Shown here: positions 16,980 to 24,671 of the stretch, in pieces
Position numbering within the stretch: position 1 is the stretch's first letter
Layout: each line of letters begins with the position of its first letter
Origin: Pelotomaculum thermopropionicum SI
GTDB taxonomy: Bacteria; Bacillota; Desulfotomaculia; Desulfotomaculales; Pelotomaculaceae
Reading direction: 5' to 3'
DNA length: 64,000 nt
Assembly: GCA_000010565.1 (NCBI GenBank)
Contig: AP009389.1
Location: forward strand, 2,232,001 to 2,296,000
Translations under genes and position numbers: made by a program
Notes under the pieces: model-generated
Database searches by the model: none
Told to the model about the DNA's origin: nothing
The model's input: the letters and a program-made list of their open reading frames with translations, nothing else

Positions 16980-18340
16980 TTTTCTTCACCTTCATTTTCG
17001 AGCAGGCGGGTAAAAGAGATGACCGGCGCCGTGGTCTCCCCACCGCCCCGGGCGGGGGAAAGTTCCTCCGGCTCATCATTTTGATGCGCCGGGCGGCCGC
17101 GCCCCTTTCTTTTCACCCAGGCGTTGGCAAAGAAGTCCACCTGCCTAGCCTCGCCCACTTTCAAGCCGTCCTGGTAAAGGAACACCGGCCGGGCGGGGGA
17201 CTTCAACCATTCGGGCTCGTACCTGACCTCCACCCTGCTGCCGGCAAACTTCTGGTCTGTTTCGTAGAGGATGTTTTCCAAAGAAAAGGTGGCGTCGTGG
17301 TTAACTTTGCGGGTTGTCCGCAAAAGGAAATACTCGTCCAAAAGGGTCGGGTCGGAAAACATCTTTACCGCTTGCGCCTGGGATAAAAAATAATCGAGGG
17401 GGCTCATGCCCAGAGCGCTGTGGATTTTGCGCTGGTAATCCGCCTCCAGCCACTGCCAGAAAAGCAGGTTTAATTCTTCCAAAGACTTTACCCTGTCCAT
17501 CTCCAGGCGGCTTAAAAAGCGCATCCGGACGGTCCTAAAGAACCGTTCCACCTTCCCTTTCGAACTGGGAGAAAATGGTTCCGCATGCAAAAGCGTGCAC
17601 CCCAAGCTGGCGCAAACCACGGCCAGCTGGTTGCAGCGGTAAACCTTGCCGTTGTCGGTATAGATCATCTTCGGGACCCCCCGTTTTAAAATTGCTTCTT
17701 TGAAAACGGCCCTGACCGCGGTAAAATTCTGCTCCCAGCAGAACCGGGCGGCCGTAACCAGTCGGGAGGCGTCATCAATGAAGGCAAGGAGGTAAGTTTG
17801 TTTTTTGGACCGGCCCACCCTTAAGCATGGGCCGTACATGATGTCCGTCTGCCAGAGCTCGTTTACCCGCTGGTGGGAAAAGCGCCGGACATCCTTTTCT
17901 TCTTCATCGGGATCTTTACCGGAGGCCAGGTCCGGGTTCTGGGCTAAAAAGCGGTAAAAGGTGGCCAAAGAGAGCCTGTCCGGGGTAAACACCCCCTCTT
18001 TGACCAGTTCCTCATAGAGGAGGATACCTTTTAAACCGGGCTTTTCCGCCCTTTTCTGCCGGATTTTTGCGGCGATTTCCGCAGTCACCCGGCGGCTTTT
18101 TCCACGGTCGGAGCGATAGCCCGGTTTTAACCCCTCCAGGCCATAGCGACGGTAAAGGTAGAGCCACCACTGAAAGGACTTCACGGCATAGCGCCGCGGT
18201 CCGTAGTGGGGCATGTCGATAAGCTGGTCCGAGAGCTTTCGAAAGTATTCCTGCTGGTTCAATTTTTCTTCGTTCAACACCGGCGCAATTAAAGAAAACT
18301 TTTTTAAGGCGATGTTTTCCCTTTCTTTGGCATCAAGCAT
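16976..18340 (-). CDS. DDE transposase of the rve superfamily (TnsB/TniA-like)
   Basis: 454 residues from ATG 18340, with AGGAGG 8 bases upstream; an in-frame start 29 codons earlier lacks a site. The N-terminus carries helix-turn-helix domains (SFQWWLYLYRRYGLEGLKPG). The RNase-H-like catalytic core has Asp in WQTDIMYG, Asp in IYTDNGKVY and Glu in SKGKVERFFRTVR, the DDE triad. A basic beta-barrel-like region and an acidic tail follow. It cuts and joins the element ends together with the ATPase encoded downstream. Confidence 0.9.
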   Translation of the reverse strand: MLDAKERENIALKKFSLIAPVLNEEKLNQQEYFRKLSDQLIDMPHYGPRRYAVKSFQWWLYLYRRYGLEGLKPGYRSDRGKSRRVTAEIAAKIRQKRAEKPGLKGILLYEELVKEGVFTPDRLSLATFYRFLAQNPDLASGKDPDEEEKDVRRFSHQRVNELWQTDIMYGPCLRVGRSKKQTYLLAFIDDASRLVTAARFCWEQNFTAVRAVFKEAILKRGVPKMIYTDNGKVYRCNQLAVVCASLGCTLLHAEPFSPSSKGKVERFFRTVRMRFLSRLEMDRVKSLEELNLLFWQWLEADYQRKIHSALGMSPLDYFLSQAQAVKMFSDPTLLDEYFLLRTTRKVNHDATFSLENILYETDQKFAGSRVEVRYEPEWLKSPARPVFLYQDGLKVGEARQVDFFANAWVKRKGRGRPAHQNDEPEELSPARGGGETTAPVISFTRLLENEGEEK

Positions 18341-18499
18341 AACCAAAACCTCCTGTTTAGGAGGCTTTAAGCGCTTAAAGCCTTTTTTCGGCGCCGCCGT
18401 AATCGTAACATTTCCCCGGCCAAACAAAAAGACAAAAGGTTTGTTGGCGGCTTTTGCCCTTCCAAAGGGGTACCCAAAAGGCTCTTTTAGATGCTAAAA

Positions 18500-19084
18500 T
18501 TATGTGCGAGGAGCCAGGAAAGAGTACCCACATTGGGCGTAAAACCTGGTGGAGAAGGTCTGGATGTGGGCGAATCCAGCAGCCACAATGTGCAGTACCT
18601 TTTTGGCTCCTTCCCTTTTATCCAGGTTCTCCCCGGGTAGTTCTACCCGGGGGAGGAGCTGACGAAGGCCCAGTTTGATGTGGTATAGGTTGGCAAAAAA
18701 GCGCCGGGCGTAAAACTGCAGGTGGGCGGGGGTCCAGAATAACCGCTTGAGCAACTGCAAAGAGGCCCGAAGGGAGTAGCAAAACACCAGGATGTACCGA
18801 AGAGCGGTATAGATTACCTCCACGGTGTACTGGAAGTAAGGCAGGCAGAAGGAAGGCAGGTACGAGATGGTCTTGCCGCAATATTTACAATGGTACCGGC
18901 GGATCAAAATCCGGGCGCTGAAATCCGGGGTGACGACGTTCCGGCGGTAAAAACCATGCTTTTGCGGGGCTATCTTGACCAGGCAGCCAGGATTCGGGCA
19001 GGAATCGGGTACAGGAAAAGGGAAATCTTTGCCCAGACGGTAATATTCTTCGGGCGAGACGGAAGTGTAGAATATCTGCTGCAT
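18500..19084 (-). CDS. Cys-rich transposon protein (DUF6431-like)
   Basis: 194 residues from ATG 19084 (GGCGGTG 9 bases upstream). The N-terminus has two zinc-knuckle pairs, C-P-N-P-G-C near residue 30 and C-K-Y-C near 66. It resembles a DNA-binding zinc domain and is followed by a helical region. Proteins like this often accompany the same transposase/ATPase pair; a TniQ/TnsD-like target-recognition role is possible but not shown. It is first in the operon, 160 bases before the transposase. Confidence 0.65.
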   Translation of the reverse strand: MQQIFYTSVSPEEYYRLGKDFPFPVPDSCPNPGCLVKIAPQKHGFYRRNVVTPDFSARILIRRYHCKYCGKTISYLPSFCLPYFQYTVEVIYTALRYILVFCYSLRASLQLLKRLFWTPAHLQFYARRFFANLYHIKLGLRQLLPRVELPGENLDKREGAKKVLHIVAAGFAHIQTFSTRFYAQCGYSFLAPRT

Positions 19085-19159
19085 GGTAATTAACACCGCC
19101 AAATATTCTACCTTTTTCGCATTGGAATTTGAAGGGGTACACAGGTGGGTATGCTAACA

Positions 19160-19296
19160 TATGGGAGAGGACGGACGGACATTACTAAAAGAAAATGAGA
19201 AAAATTTGCAGATTGCTATGGTATTAAAACCGGTTGCATATTGTTCAATCTGATAATATATGCCTGGACTGAACTAAATGAAAATGAGAATTTACA
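19160..19296 (-). repeat. Right-end transposase binding repeats
   Basis: Read inward on the minus strand, terminal TGTAAATTCTCATTTTCATT is followed about 80 bases in by AAATTTTTCTCATTTTCTTT. Both share the TTCTCATTTT core with the left end. Confidence 0.7.
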
Positions 19297-20371
19297 CGTA
19301 TTCTCTACGCCCAGCAGCGGGAGATGTACCAGACAAGGACACACCGTATCGATGATCGCATAGTCAGCATCTCTCAGCCCCACGTGCGTCCCATAGTAAG
19401 GGGCAAGGCCAGGGCGGAGACCGAGTTTGGGGCTAAAGTGGCCATTAGCATGGTTGATGGATACGCCTTCATCGATCACCTCAGCTGGGATTCCTTCAAC
19501 GAAAGTCTTGGCTTAAAACAGGCGGTCGAAGATTACAAGAAACGGTACGGTCACTATCCGGAAGCAGTCCTGGCCGACCAGTTATATCGTACCAGAGAAA
19601 ACCTCTCTTTCTGCAGAAAACATGGCATCAGGCTGAGCGGGCCGCCGCTGGGCCGTCCGCCACTTGATAGCAGACGGGAGAAGCAATTCGCACACCAGGA
19701 CATGAGGGAACGCAACGCTGTTGAAGGCGGCTTTGGCGTATGCAAGCGCAGATACGGCTTGGCCAGGATCATGGCACGCCTCAAAGAGACAGCAGAGAGC
19801 GTCATTGCGCTGCAGTTCCTGGTAATGAACTTGGAACACCGGCTCCGGCTTCTTTTTTGCCATTTTATATGCGCCATCTTGAAGACTTATAAGGACCAAA
19901 ATTACACTGTGTATGCGGTTATCTAAGAGCAGTTTGTGAAATTGGAAAACTTGTTCAGCAAGCCCTATTTATCAAGGCCCATTTATCAAAGTAGATAATA
20001 GTGTAGTTGGTTCGATCAATACAGGAGAAGTACAACAGATTAATGTTGCGATGAGTAATATCATGAATTCTGGAAACCAAGCACTTGTACAGTCATTAAA
20101 AGAATTTACCGAAGCGGTCATTGCAGAAAAAAGTATTAATACAGATTTAAAGAATCAGATTATTGAACTTATATCATTTCTGTCAAGCCAAGCTACAAAC
20201 CCTAAAGAAAAGCAAAAGACCGTAGTAACAAGGACAATAATGTCTACTGTTAAAGATATTGTTTCAACAATTACATCTCTTTCTACTTTATGGGATAAAT
20301 TGCAACCACAATTGGAAGCAATTTTTAAATGACAGGTAAATCCAAAGATATAAGGAAAAAAAACAAAGGGA

Positions 20372-21001
20372 CTACCTGATATCGCTTAGCTCTATTAATT
20401 TATCGAATATTTTTTTATATTTACCATGAAGTTCATAGATAAGATAATCTTTTGTAATCATATTTCCATCCAGACTCATTATCTTAGAATATTTTTCGCC
20501 GAATACTTCAACTTCCAGAAGTAAGAAATTAAATCTAATAAGGTCGAAAGAATTTGTTATATAGTTAAGATTTATTATATCGTGCCTAATTTTTTCTATT
20601 ATCCCATATAATTTATTAATTAATGTTAATTCATCAGCGTTAAATTCACTGCTGATAAAAGTAATTGCTTTTCCATACTCATGATACATAGGCAATAAAG
20701 GTGGAGCATTTCCTACATTCGGCCTTGCTACTCCTTTTAAGAATTGGAAGCCCTCAAATACCGCTGTGAGAAGATCTAAATAAATTAATTTTGCATATGT
20801 TTTAATGATTTCACGTTTCTTTTCATCCTCTAGCTCTTTAGCTTCGGTTAAAACTTTATTTTGTACTTCAATATTTCTCTCGGCCGCGTTTTTACTACCT
20901 TTATAACTGTAAATACCAGCAATTAATGAACCGATGATTGTACCTATCAAACCAAAAATCCCAGCCAAAAGCGTACTGTCCATTAATTGTTCTTCGGCCA
21001 T
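20372..21001 (-). CDS. Hypothetical membrane-anchored helical protein
   Basis: 209 residues from ATG 21001, with AGGAGG 8 bases upstream. One N-terminal membrane helix (about residues 8-32, glycine-rich) is followed by a charged coiled coil (about 35-70) and a helical cytoplasmic domain of 140 residues. Codon use is more AT-rich than in the phage genes to its right, and it sits at the inner edge of the accessory zone beside the IS-split gene. It is a candidate lysogenic-conversion or exclusion gene by position. No family is recognised. Confidence 0.65.
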   Translation of the reverse strand: MAEEQLMDSTLLAGIFGLIGTIIGSLIAGIYSYKGSKNAAERNIEVQNKVLTEAKELEDEKKREIIKTYAKLIYLDLLTAVFEGFQFLKGVARPNVGNAPPLLPMYHEYGKAITFISSEFNADELTLINKLYGIIEKIRHDIINLNYITNSFDLIRFNFLLLEVEVFGEKYSKIMSLDGNMITKDYLIYELHGKYKKIFDKLIELSDIR

Positions 21002-21123
21002 TCATTACCCCTCCTGATGTTTTTTACACTATTCGATAAGAGGTAGTTATTTCCTGCAAGGCATGATAAAAGCACTCGAATTAAGACGACCCATGTAAGG
21101 ATAATGGTAGCCCCCTTTTTTGT

Positions 21124-22230
21124 TTAAGCCGCTGTTGTGCGGCTTTTTGCTATTTCTACATAATCGCTTTCGCGTTCAATGGCGATGAAGTTGAAACCTT
21201 CCCGTATCGCTGCTACCGCCGTGCTGCCACTTCCGGCAAACGGGTCTAGCACGAGTCCCCCCGGTGGGGTTATCAGCCTACAAAGCCAGGCCATTAGCCC
21301 GGTGGGTTTGACGGTGGGGTGGGTGTTGCGGTTGGTGGTTATGTATCCGTCAAGGCTTCCGTCCGTCCTCATCTTCAGGCTTCCGGCCTGTTTTACCGGG
21401 AGGTCAATCACATTGCCCCGCCAGTCGGAATTACGGTCGGCCTTGGACGCCTTCTTGGAAATTTCCTTAGCGGTCACGTTGAAATATTCGCTGTACCACT
21501 GGTCGCCGCCGGTGGTCACACAGTTTGCCGGGAAGCGTGCCTCGCCTACCAAACAACCGTCGATATTCAAGGCCCCGGTGCCGTACTTTTCGACGGTTTG
21601 ACAAACGGTTTTTTCAAGCGGTTTCCGGGCCAGGATGATCGGCTCGTGGGCCGGCTTCAACGCAGTGCCCCAGCCGTACCACTTCCGGGCCAGTTCCGTT
21701 ACCGGGGCGGTAATGTAAGTCGTTTCCCTCGGGGCCTGCCTAAATATTTCGTTGTTGGTGCCGTTAGTGCCGTTACGTTTGTATTTAACGCCGATAATTT
21801 CCTGCTCTGCCCCGGCCAGTTTGTCGAACTGCTTGCTTACGTCCATGTTTTTAGGAAAACCGGTCAGGTAAAGCCATTCGATAACGTCGCGGATTTCGAA
21901 GCCGGCCAGCCGGAGGGCTATGGTCATTATGTCCTGGGTGCGTGTCCCGGCAAAGCAAAGGACGTGGCCGCCCGGCTTCAGTACCCTGTAAACTTCTCGC
22001 CAGAGGGACGGACTGGGGACAAAAGAATCCCAGTCCTTGCCCATAAAGCCTTTGCTTAGGTGTTTGTACTCCTGGTCGTCCAGCCAGTGGGTCAAAACTT
22101 CCACGATGTCCGGTTCTTTAGAAAGCCCGTATGGCGGGTCTGTGACTACGGCGTCCACGGAGTTTTCCGGTAGGTCTTTCAGCACTTCGTAGCTGTCCCC
22201 CTGGGTTATCGTGTTTAAATATCTTTGCAT
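21124..22230 (-). CDS. DNA adenine/cytosine-N4 methyltransferase
   Basis: 368 residues from ATG 22230 (AGGGGGTG upstream; the in-frame GTG at 22239 is less likely). It has the catalytic DPPY motif in VVTDPPYGLS (about residue 35) and the AdoMet motif DPFAGSGSTAVAA near residue 335. The DPPY-first order is the beta class of N6-adenine/N4-cytosine enzymes. No restriction enzyme gene is adjacent, so it may protect phage DNA from host restriction. It is the last gene of the early operon. Confidence 0.92.
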   Translation of the reverse strand: MQRYLNTITQGDSYEVLKDLPENSVDAVVTDPPYGLSKEPDIVEVLTHWLDDQEYKHLSKGFMGKDWDSFVPSPSLWREVYRVLKPGGHVLCFAGTRTQDIMTIALRLAGFEIRDVIEWLYLTGFPKNMDVSKQFDKLAGAEQEIIGVKYKRNGTNGTNNEIFRQAPRETTYITAPVTELARKWYGWGTALKPAHEPIILARKPLEKTVCQTVEKYGTGALNIDGCLVGEARFPANCVTTGGDQWYSEYFNVTAKEISKKASKADRNSDWRGNVIDLPVKQAGSLKMRTDGSLDGYITTNRNTHPTVKPTGLMAWLCRLITPPGGLVLDPFAGSGSTAVAAIREGFNFIAIERESDYVEIAKSRTTAA

Positions 22231-22616
22231 CCAGCCCACCCCCTATGTTTTTGAGTCGCCCTTTTCGGGAAGGTCTTGCCGTAGCTGTAGTAGTTAAAGT
22301 CGGGCCGGGGCAGTTCCCGCCTTTTTCTTAACTTCACCTGGCCTTCCGACAAAATAGGATATTCCGTGTTTGTTACCTTGTCGGGGCAGCGGTCGGCCAG
22401 TTCTTCAGCCAGGATGTGGTTAGCCAGCAGGGTTAGCTGTTGGCTGTCCGGTATTTCGCCGGTCTGTTCCACGTAGGCTTCGCAAAGGTCGTCAATGGCT
22501 TTGATCCGCCAGGGCAGGGGCAGGTCCTGGTTTATCAAACGTTCAGCCGCTTTTTTAAAGGCTTCCTTGTAGTTGGTACCAGGTGCGAACTTGCCTTCAT
22601 ACATTTTAACGGCCAA
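22215..22616 (-). CDS. Hypothetical phage protein
   Basis: About 133 residues. TTG 22616 is chosen because GGGGGG lies 8 bases upstream, while GTG 22625 directly abuts it. The middle part (ADRCPDKVTNTEYPILSE) contains one Cys and the C-terminus is basic and rich in Arg and Tyr. It overlaps the methyltransferase start by 16 bases. Function is unknown. Confidence 0.65.
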   Translation of the reverse strand: MAVKMYEGKFAPGTNYKEAFKKAAERLINQDLPLPWRIKAIDDLCEAYVEQTGEIPDSQQLTLLANHILAEELADRCPDKVTNTEYPILSEGQVKLRKRRELPRPDFNYYSYGKTFPKRATQKHRGWAGCKDI

Positions 22617-22618
22617 CT

Positions 22619-22977
22619 TTACCACCCCCCTTTGAGCCGGTTTACCTGGGCTATCTTGTTCACGACGGTGTTGACGTGGTCGCTAACGGCTTGCTGGGAT
22701 ATGTTCAACAGCCTTGCCACTTCTTTCTGGGGCAGGTCTTTTCCAAACACAAGGTAAATAACTTGCTTCTGCCGCCGGGTCAGGTTTGCTTCTTCCATAC
22801 TGTCGGCGAAGTCTATCAACATAATGGAAGCGTCGTAGTCCCCACGGATGAAGCGGTGTTCCCGTACCCGGTGGATTTTGGGACAGCAGGGGCGTAGACG
22901 CCTTTAAGGGTATTCAGCGGGAAGGTGTCTTCCAGCCGCTTTTCCCTCGAAGCCAGGTCGATTTTTACACTCCCCAT
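22619..22977 (-). CDS. Sigma-70 region 4-like HTH protein, needs -1 frameshift
   Basis: The frame starts at ATG 22977 (MGSVKIDLASREKRLED, GGGGGG 6 bases upstream, overlapping the kinase gene). It is in phase with the C-terminal frame only after a -1 shift at C_CCA_AAA (22882-22876). The combined product of about 119 residues has the link APAVPK-IHRVREHRFIRGDYD. It ends in a sigma region 4-type helix-turn-helix (NLTRRQKQVIYLVFG, LNISQQAVSDHVN). Without the shift, only a 53-residue piece or a 67-residue HTH from ATG 22822 is made. The shift could be programmed or a mutation or sequence error. A late-gene activator role is possible. Confidence 0.7.
22876..22882 (-). promoter_or_regulatory. Candidate -1 slippery heptamer C_CCA_AAA
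   Basis: The heptamer is in the exact phase required (GTC-CCA-AAA-TCC) and links the two frames of the sigma-like gene. I see no strong pseudoknot or hairpin directly downstream. Confidence 0.5.
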
Positions 22978-23546
22978 GTCCAGCCCCCCAACATTCTAAC
23001 CATCTGGTCAACTTGCCTGTATAGTTCTCCAATGGTGCTGTTATTGTAGAGATCGAAGTCCACCCGGTAATAACGGTGGTGTGATTCAGTGACATGGTCG
23101 ACTTCCGCCTGGGTGAAGTGGTCGCCGGCCGCCAGCATACGCTGGTAGCAAACGTAATCGTCCGCGTTGACACGGACAATATAGAAGCCTTTATTTTTCA
23201 GGGCCGTGTATTCATTCGGTTGTCTAAGGTCGGTAATAACTGCGTTGTCCCACACCGGCTTTGTTTCATCCATCTGGTGTAATACATACTTCACCCACAC
23301 GTCCGGGTCGTACTGCCGGAGCAGTTGCCCGATGTCCTGAAACAGCTTGCGGGGCTTGCCTTGGGCCACCAGGTCGGGGTAAAGGATGCGGCAGACTTCC
23401 CGTATCCCGTCGCCGAAGGCGAAGCGGGTAAAGCCGTACTTTTCGCACAAGTATGCAGCCACGGTGTCCTTGCCGCTCCGCATACCGCCGCACAGGGCTA
23501 TTTTCAGGCCCTGGGTCTTTATGTTGTCTTCTGTATGCCTATCCAT
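22965..23546 (-). CDS. Deoxynucleoside monophosphate kinase-like protein
   Basis: 193 residues from ATG 23546; longer in-frame starts run deep into the gene before it. It has a P-loop ALCGGMRSGKDTVAAYL (about residue 18), then FGDGIREVCR and VITDLRQPNEYTAL as in T4 gp1-like dNMP kinases. It would phosphorylate dNMPs to feed the phage polymerase, in line with the ThyX, dUTPase and NrdDG genes nearby. It overlaps the preceding gene by 8 bases. Confidence 0.8.
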   Translation of the reverse strand: MDRHTEDNIKTQGLKIALCGGMRSGKDTVAAYLCEKYGFTRFAFGDGIREVCRILYPDLVAQGKPRKLFQDIGQLLRQYDPDVWVKYVLHQMDETKPVWDNAVITDLRQPNEYTALKNKGFYIVRVNADDYVCYQRMLAAGDHFTQAEVDHVTESHHRYYRVDFDLYNNSTIGELYRQVDQMVRMLGGWTWGV

Positions 23547-23817
23547 CGTGAACCCGATCCGCCTCCTCTTCGGCATGGCCGCCAACCTCCTTCCCAGGTC
23601 CGCCTTCCTGGGCAGCCCAGCGGCGTAGCTGTTCCACACGCCTCTTGAATTCTTCGTAATAAGCCCGCTCGACGATGTCCAGTTCATTTTCCACCAGTTC
23701 TTCCAGGGGCGGCAGCGGTCTACCGGGGTCGGCCAGGCTCATTATGTCGGCCTCCAGTTCAGCCAGTTCCGCTTCCCACCTTTCCAAAACCTTACGGTAG
23801 TAAATGGCTTTACCCAT
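23539..23817 (-). CDS. Hypothetical phage protein, coiled coil
   Basis: 92 residues from ATG 23817 (MGKAIYYRKVLERWEAELAE). It is strongly acidic and helical, probably a coiled coil in the first half. It overlaps both neighbours by 8 bases, showing operon coupling. No family is recognised. Confidence 0.6.
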   Translation of the reverse strand: MGKAIYYRKVLERWEAELAELEADIMSLADPGRPLPPLEELVENELDIVERAYYEEFKRRVEQLRRWAAQEGGPGKEVGGHAEEEADRVHDG

Positions 23818-24319
23818 CAGCTTGTTCTCCCTCCTCGAACGTCGTCCAGCGGAATTCTGTGGCCGCAATTTCATAACATAGCTTCCCGCCCCACGGTAAA
23901 AATGCCACTGGTGTATGTGTCCGTTTAATCCGTTCCAGGTCAACTGTTTCCAATACCGTGAACACCGGCTTACCGGTTGTATAGCCGTTTACCCACAGCA
24001 CCGACGCCCCTTGCTTCAAATAGCTCTCTAACTGGTCAACTTTAAAGTGGAACTTTGACAGGTGGTTGTTGTTGAATTTCACTTCTACCGGTTTGCCGTC
24101 TACCCGGAAGTCGGCCCGGCTGTTCACTTCCCGGTCGCTTAAAAGGCGGCCTGAGTTATCGCAGCCGTTGTCCTCCACGGCCGGTTCAATGCCGTGCTTG
24201 ATTTTGCAATGTCGTACATACCGCTGGATAATGTCCCGTTCGGCTTTGGCCGCCGCTTCGATGTCCTGGGCGAACTGTTCAAGGGAACGGCTGTCCATCC
24301 GGTAATTGTAAGCGTACAC
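23810..24319 (-). CDS. PD-(D/E)XK-like phage nuclease
   Basis: 169 residues from GTG 24319 (GGGGG 8 bases upstream). The segment RADFRVDGKPVEVKFNNN (about residues 70-85) matches the D-x(n)-E-x-K catalytic core of restriction-like nucleases. It starts 25 bases after a copy of the phage TGTCACA promoter and is the first gene of the left-most early operon. A recombination or resolution role is inferred. Confidence 0.65.
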   Translation of the reverse strand: MYAYNYRMDSRSLEQFAQDIEAAAKAERDIIQRYVRHCKIKHGIEPAVEDNGCDNSGRLLSDREVNSRADFRVDGKPVEVKFNNNHLSKFHFKVDQLESYLKQGASVLWVNGYTTGKPVFTVLETVDLERIKRTHTPVAFLPWGGKLCYEIAATEFRWTTFEEGEQADG

Positions 24320-24343
24320 GGTTACTTCCCCCTTTTCTTATTG

Positions 24344-24370
24344 CTCCGTATGGAAGGGGGCTGTGTGACG
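24344..24370 (-). promoter_or_regulatory. Phage promoter P6 (TGTCACA type)
   Basis: Minus strand CGTCACA, 13 bases, TACGGAG. It is the one copy of the six with a 13-base spacer and C in the first position. It precedes the nuclease-kinase-methyltransferase operon. Confidence 0.6.
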
Positions 24371-24390
24371 CCGTTATAAAAACCTTGTAC

Positions 24391-24420
24391 TTGATTCCGT
24401 ACTCAGTGACATGGTATACT
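24391..24420 (+). promoter_or_regulatory. Promoter of the HTH gene at 24447
   Basis: TTGATT (24391-24396), 18-base spacer, TATACT (24415-24420). It diverges from P6, whose -35 box lies only 20 bases away, so binding at one could affect the other. Confidence 0.6.
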
Positions 24421-24446
24421 TTAGGGTAATGAAGGGAGGGCCTGGG

Positions 24447-24671
24447 ATGGGTCTTAGACTTGTAATAAAGCTGAAGGACGTTTTGAGGGAAAGGGGTTTA
24501 ACGCAACAGCAGTTGGCGGAGATGTCCGGCGTCCGCCGCCCTTCTATTTCTGAATTTGCGACAAACGCCAGGACAACCATCAACAAAGAACACCTCCTGG
24601 CTATTGCTAAAGCGTTAAACATCCGGGACATCCGGGAATTGATCGACATCGTGGACGACGAAAAGGGCTAG
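24447..24671 (+). CDS. XRE-family HTH regulator
   Basis: 74 residues from ATG 24447 (GGGAGGG 6 bases upstream; earlier in-frame starts lack a site). It is a compact Cro/CI-type domain (LTQQQLAEMSGVRRPSISEF, the helix-turn-helix). It is the only plus-strand gene inside the left early region. It is divergent from the nuclease operon and overlaps the stop of thyX by 4 bases, and may regulate promoter P6. Confidence 0.82.
   Translation: MGLRLVIKLKDVLRERGLTQQQLAEMSGVRRPSISEFATNARTTINKEHLLAIAKALNIRDIRELIDIVDDEKG

Larger units (their letters stand above)
15738..19296 (-). mobile_element. TnsB/TnsC-like transposon nested inside IS copy 1
   Basis: A 3559-bp element with ends TGTAGATTCTCAAATT and, inverted, TGTAAATTCTCATTTT. 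It is flanked by direct repeats CGTATT at 15732-15737 and 19297-19302. The uninterrupted IS copy at 57.8 kb has a single CGTATT at the same place, which proves the insertion point. Four minus-strand genes fill it: a Cys-rich protein, a DDE transposase, an AAA ATPase and an 82-residue protein. Ends with several internal repeats plus a transposase/ATPase pair are the plan of Mu, Tn7 and Tn5053-type elements. Confidence 0.92.
14895..19926 (+). pseudogene. IS transposase, split by nested transposon
   Basis: Joining 14895-15737 to 19303-19926 restores one frame of 488 codons. It starts MYRRPTGQMVIEDFVLPFEG and has a DUF772-like DNA-binding N-terminus with a charged linker rich in KDKDP repeats near residue 140. 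In the C-terminal part, DGYAFIDHLSWDSFNES and ERNAVEGGFGVCKRRYG look like the catalytic D and E regions. The insertion after codon 281 (ETIRI) makes the present product end in RFSN, inactive. GGAGG lies 8 bases before the ATG. Confidence 0.9.
14774..19965 (+). mobile_element. IS copy 1 (IS5/IS1182-like), interrupted by a transposon
   Basis: Ends are GGGCTTGCTGAA and its inverse TTCAGCAAGCCC. Direct repeats TATTTA flank it at 14768-14773 and 19966-19971. Without the inserted 3.56-kb transposon and its duplication it is 1627 bp, nearly identical to the copy at 56851-58475. The family call comes from the transposase (DUF772-type N-terminus plus a DDE-type C-terminal half). The 6-bp duplication is read directly, but I am not certain of the exact family. 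Confidence 0.92.
14559..20332 (+). pseudogene. Zinc-ribbon protein gene split by IS copy 1
   Basis: The 5' part (14559-14773) and the 3' part (19972-20332) join in one frame when the IS and one copy of its duplicated target TATTTA are removed, giving 191 codons. The protein starts with a zinc ribbon (C-V-Q-C ... C-I-D-C, residues 4-28) and a helix. A polar stretch IKVDNSVVGSINTGEVQQIN follows near residue 77, then a long helical C-terminus. As it stands only a 71-residue N-terminal product can be made, plus a possible 93-residue C-terminal piece from ATG 20051. The function is not recognised. Low GC and plus-strand orientation set it apart from the phage operons and suggest accessory cargo. 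Confidence 0.85.

Noticed and set aside
21126-21150. Plus-direction terminator AAGCCGC/GCGGCTT with T run
   Set aside because: It overlaps the end of the minus-strand methyltransferase, and no plus-strand gene leads into it; it may act on antisense RNA but support is weak.
22904-23179. 91-residue minus-strand frame
   Set aside because: It overlaps the dNMP kinase gene in another frame and lacks family-like sequence or a start site.
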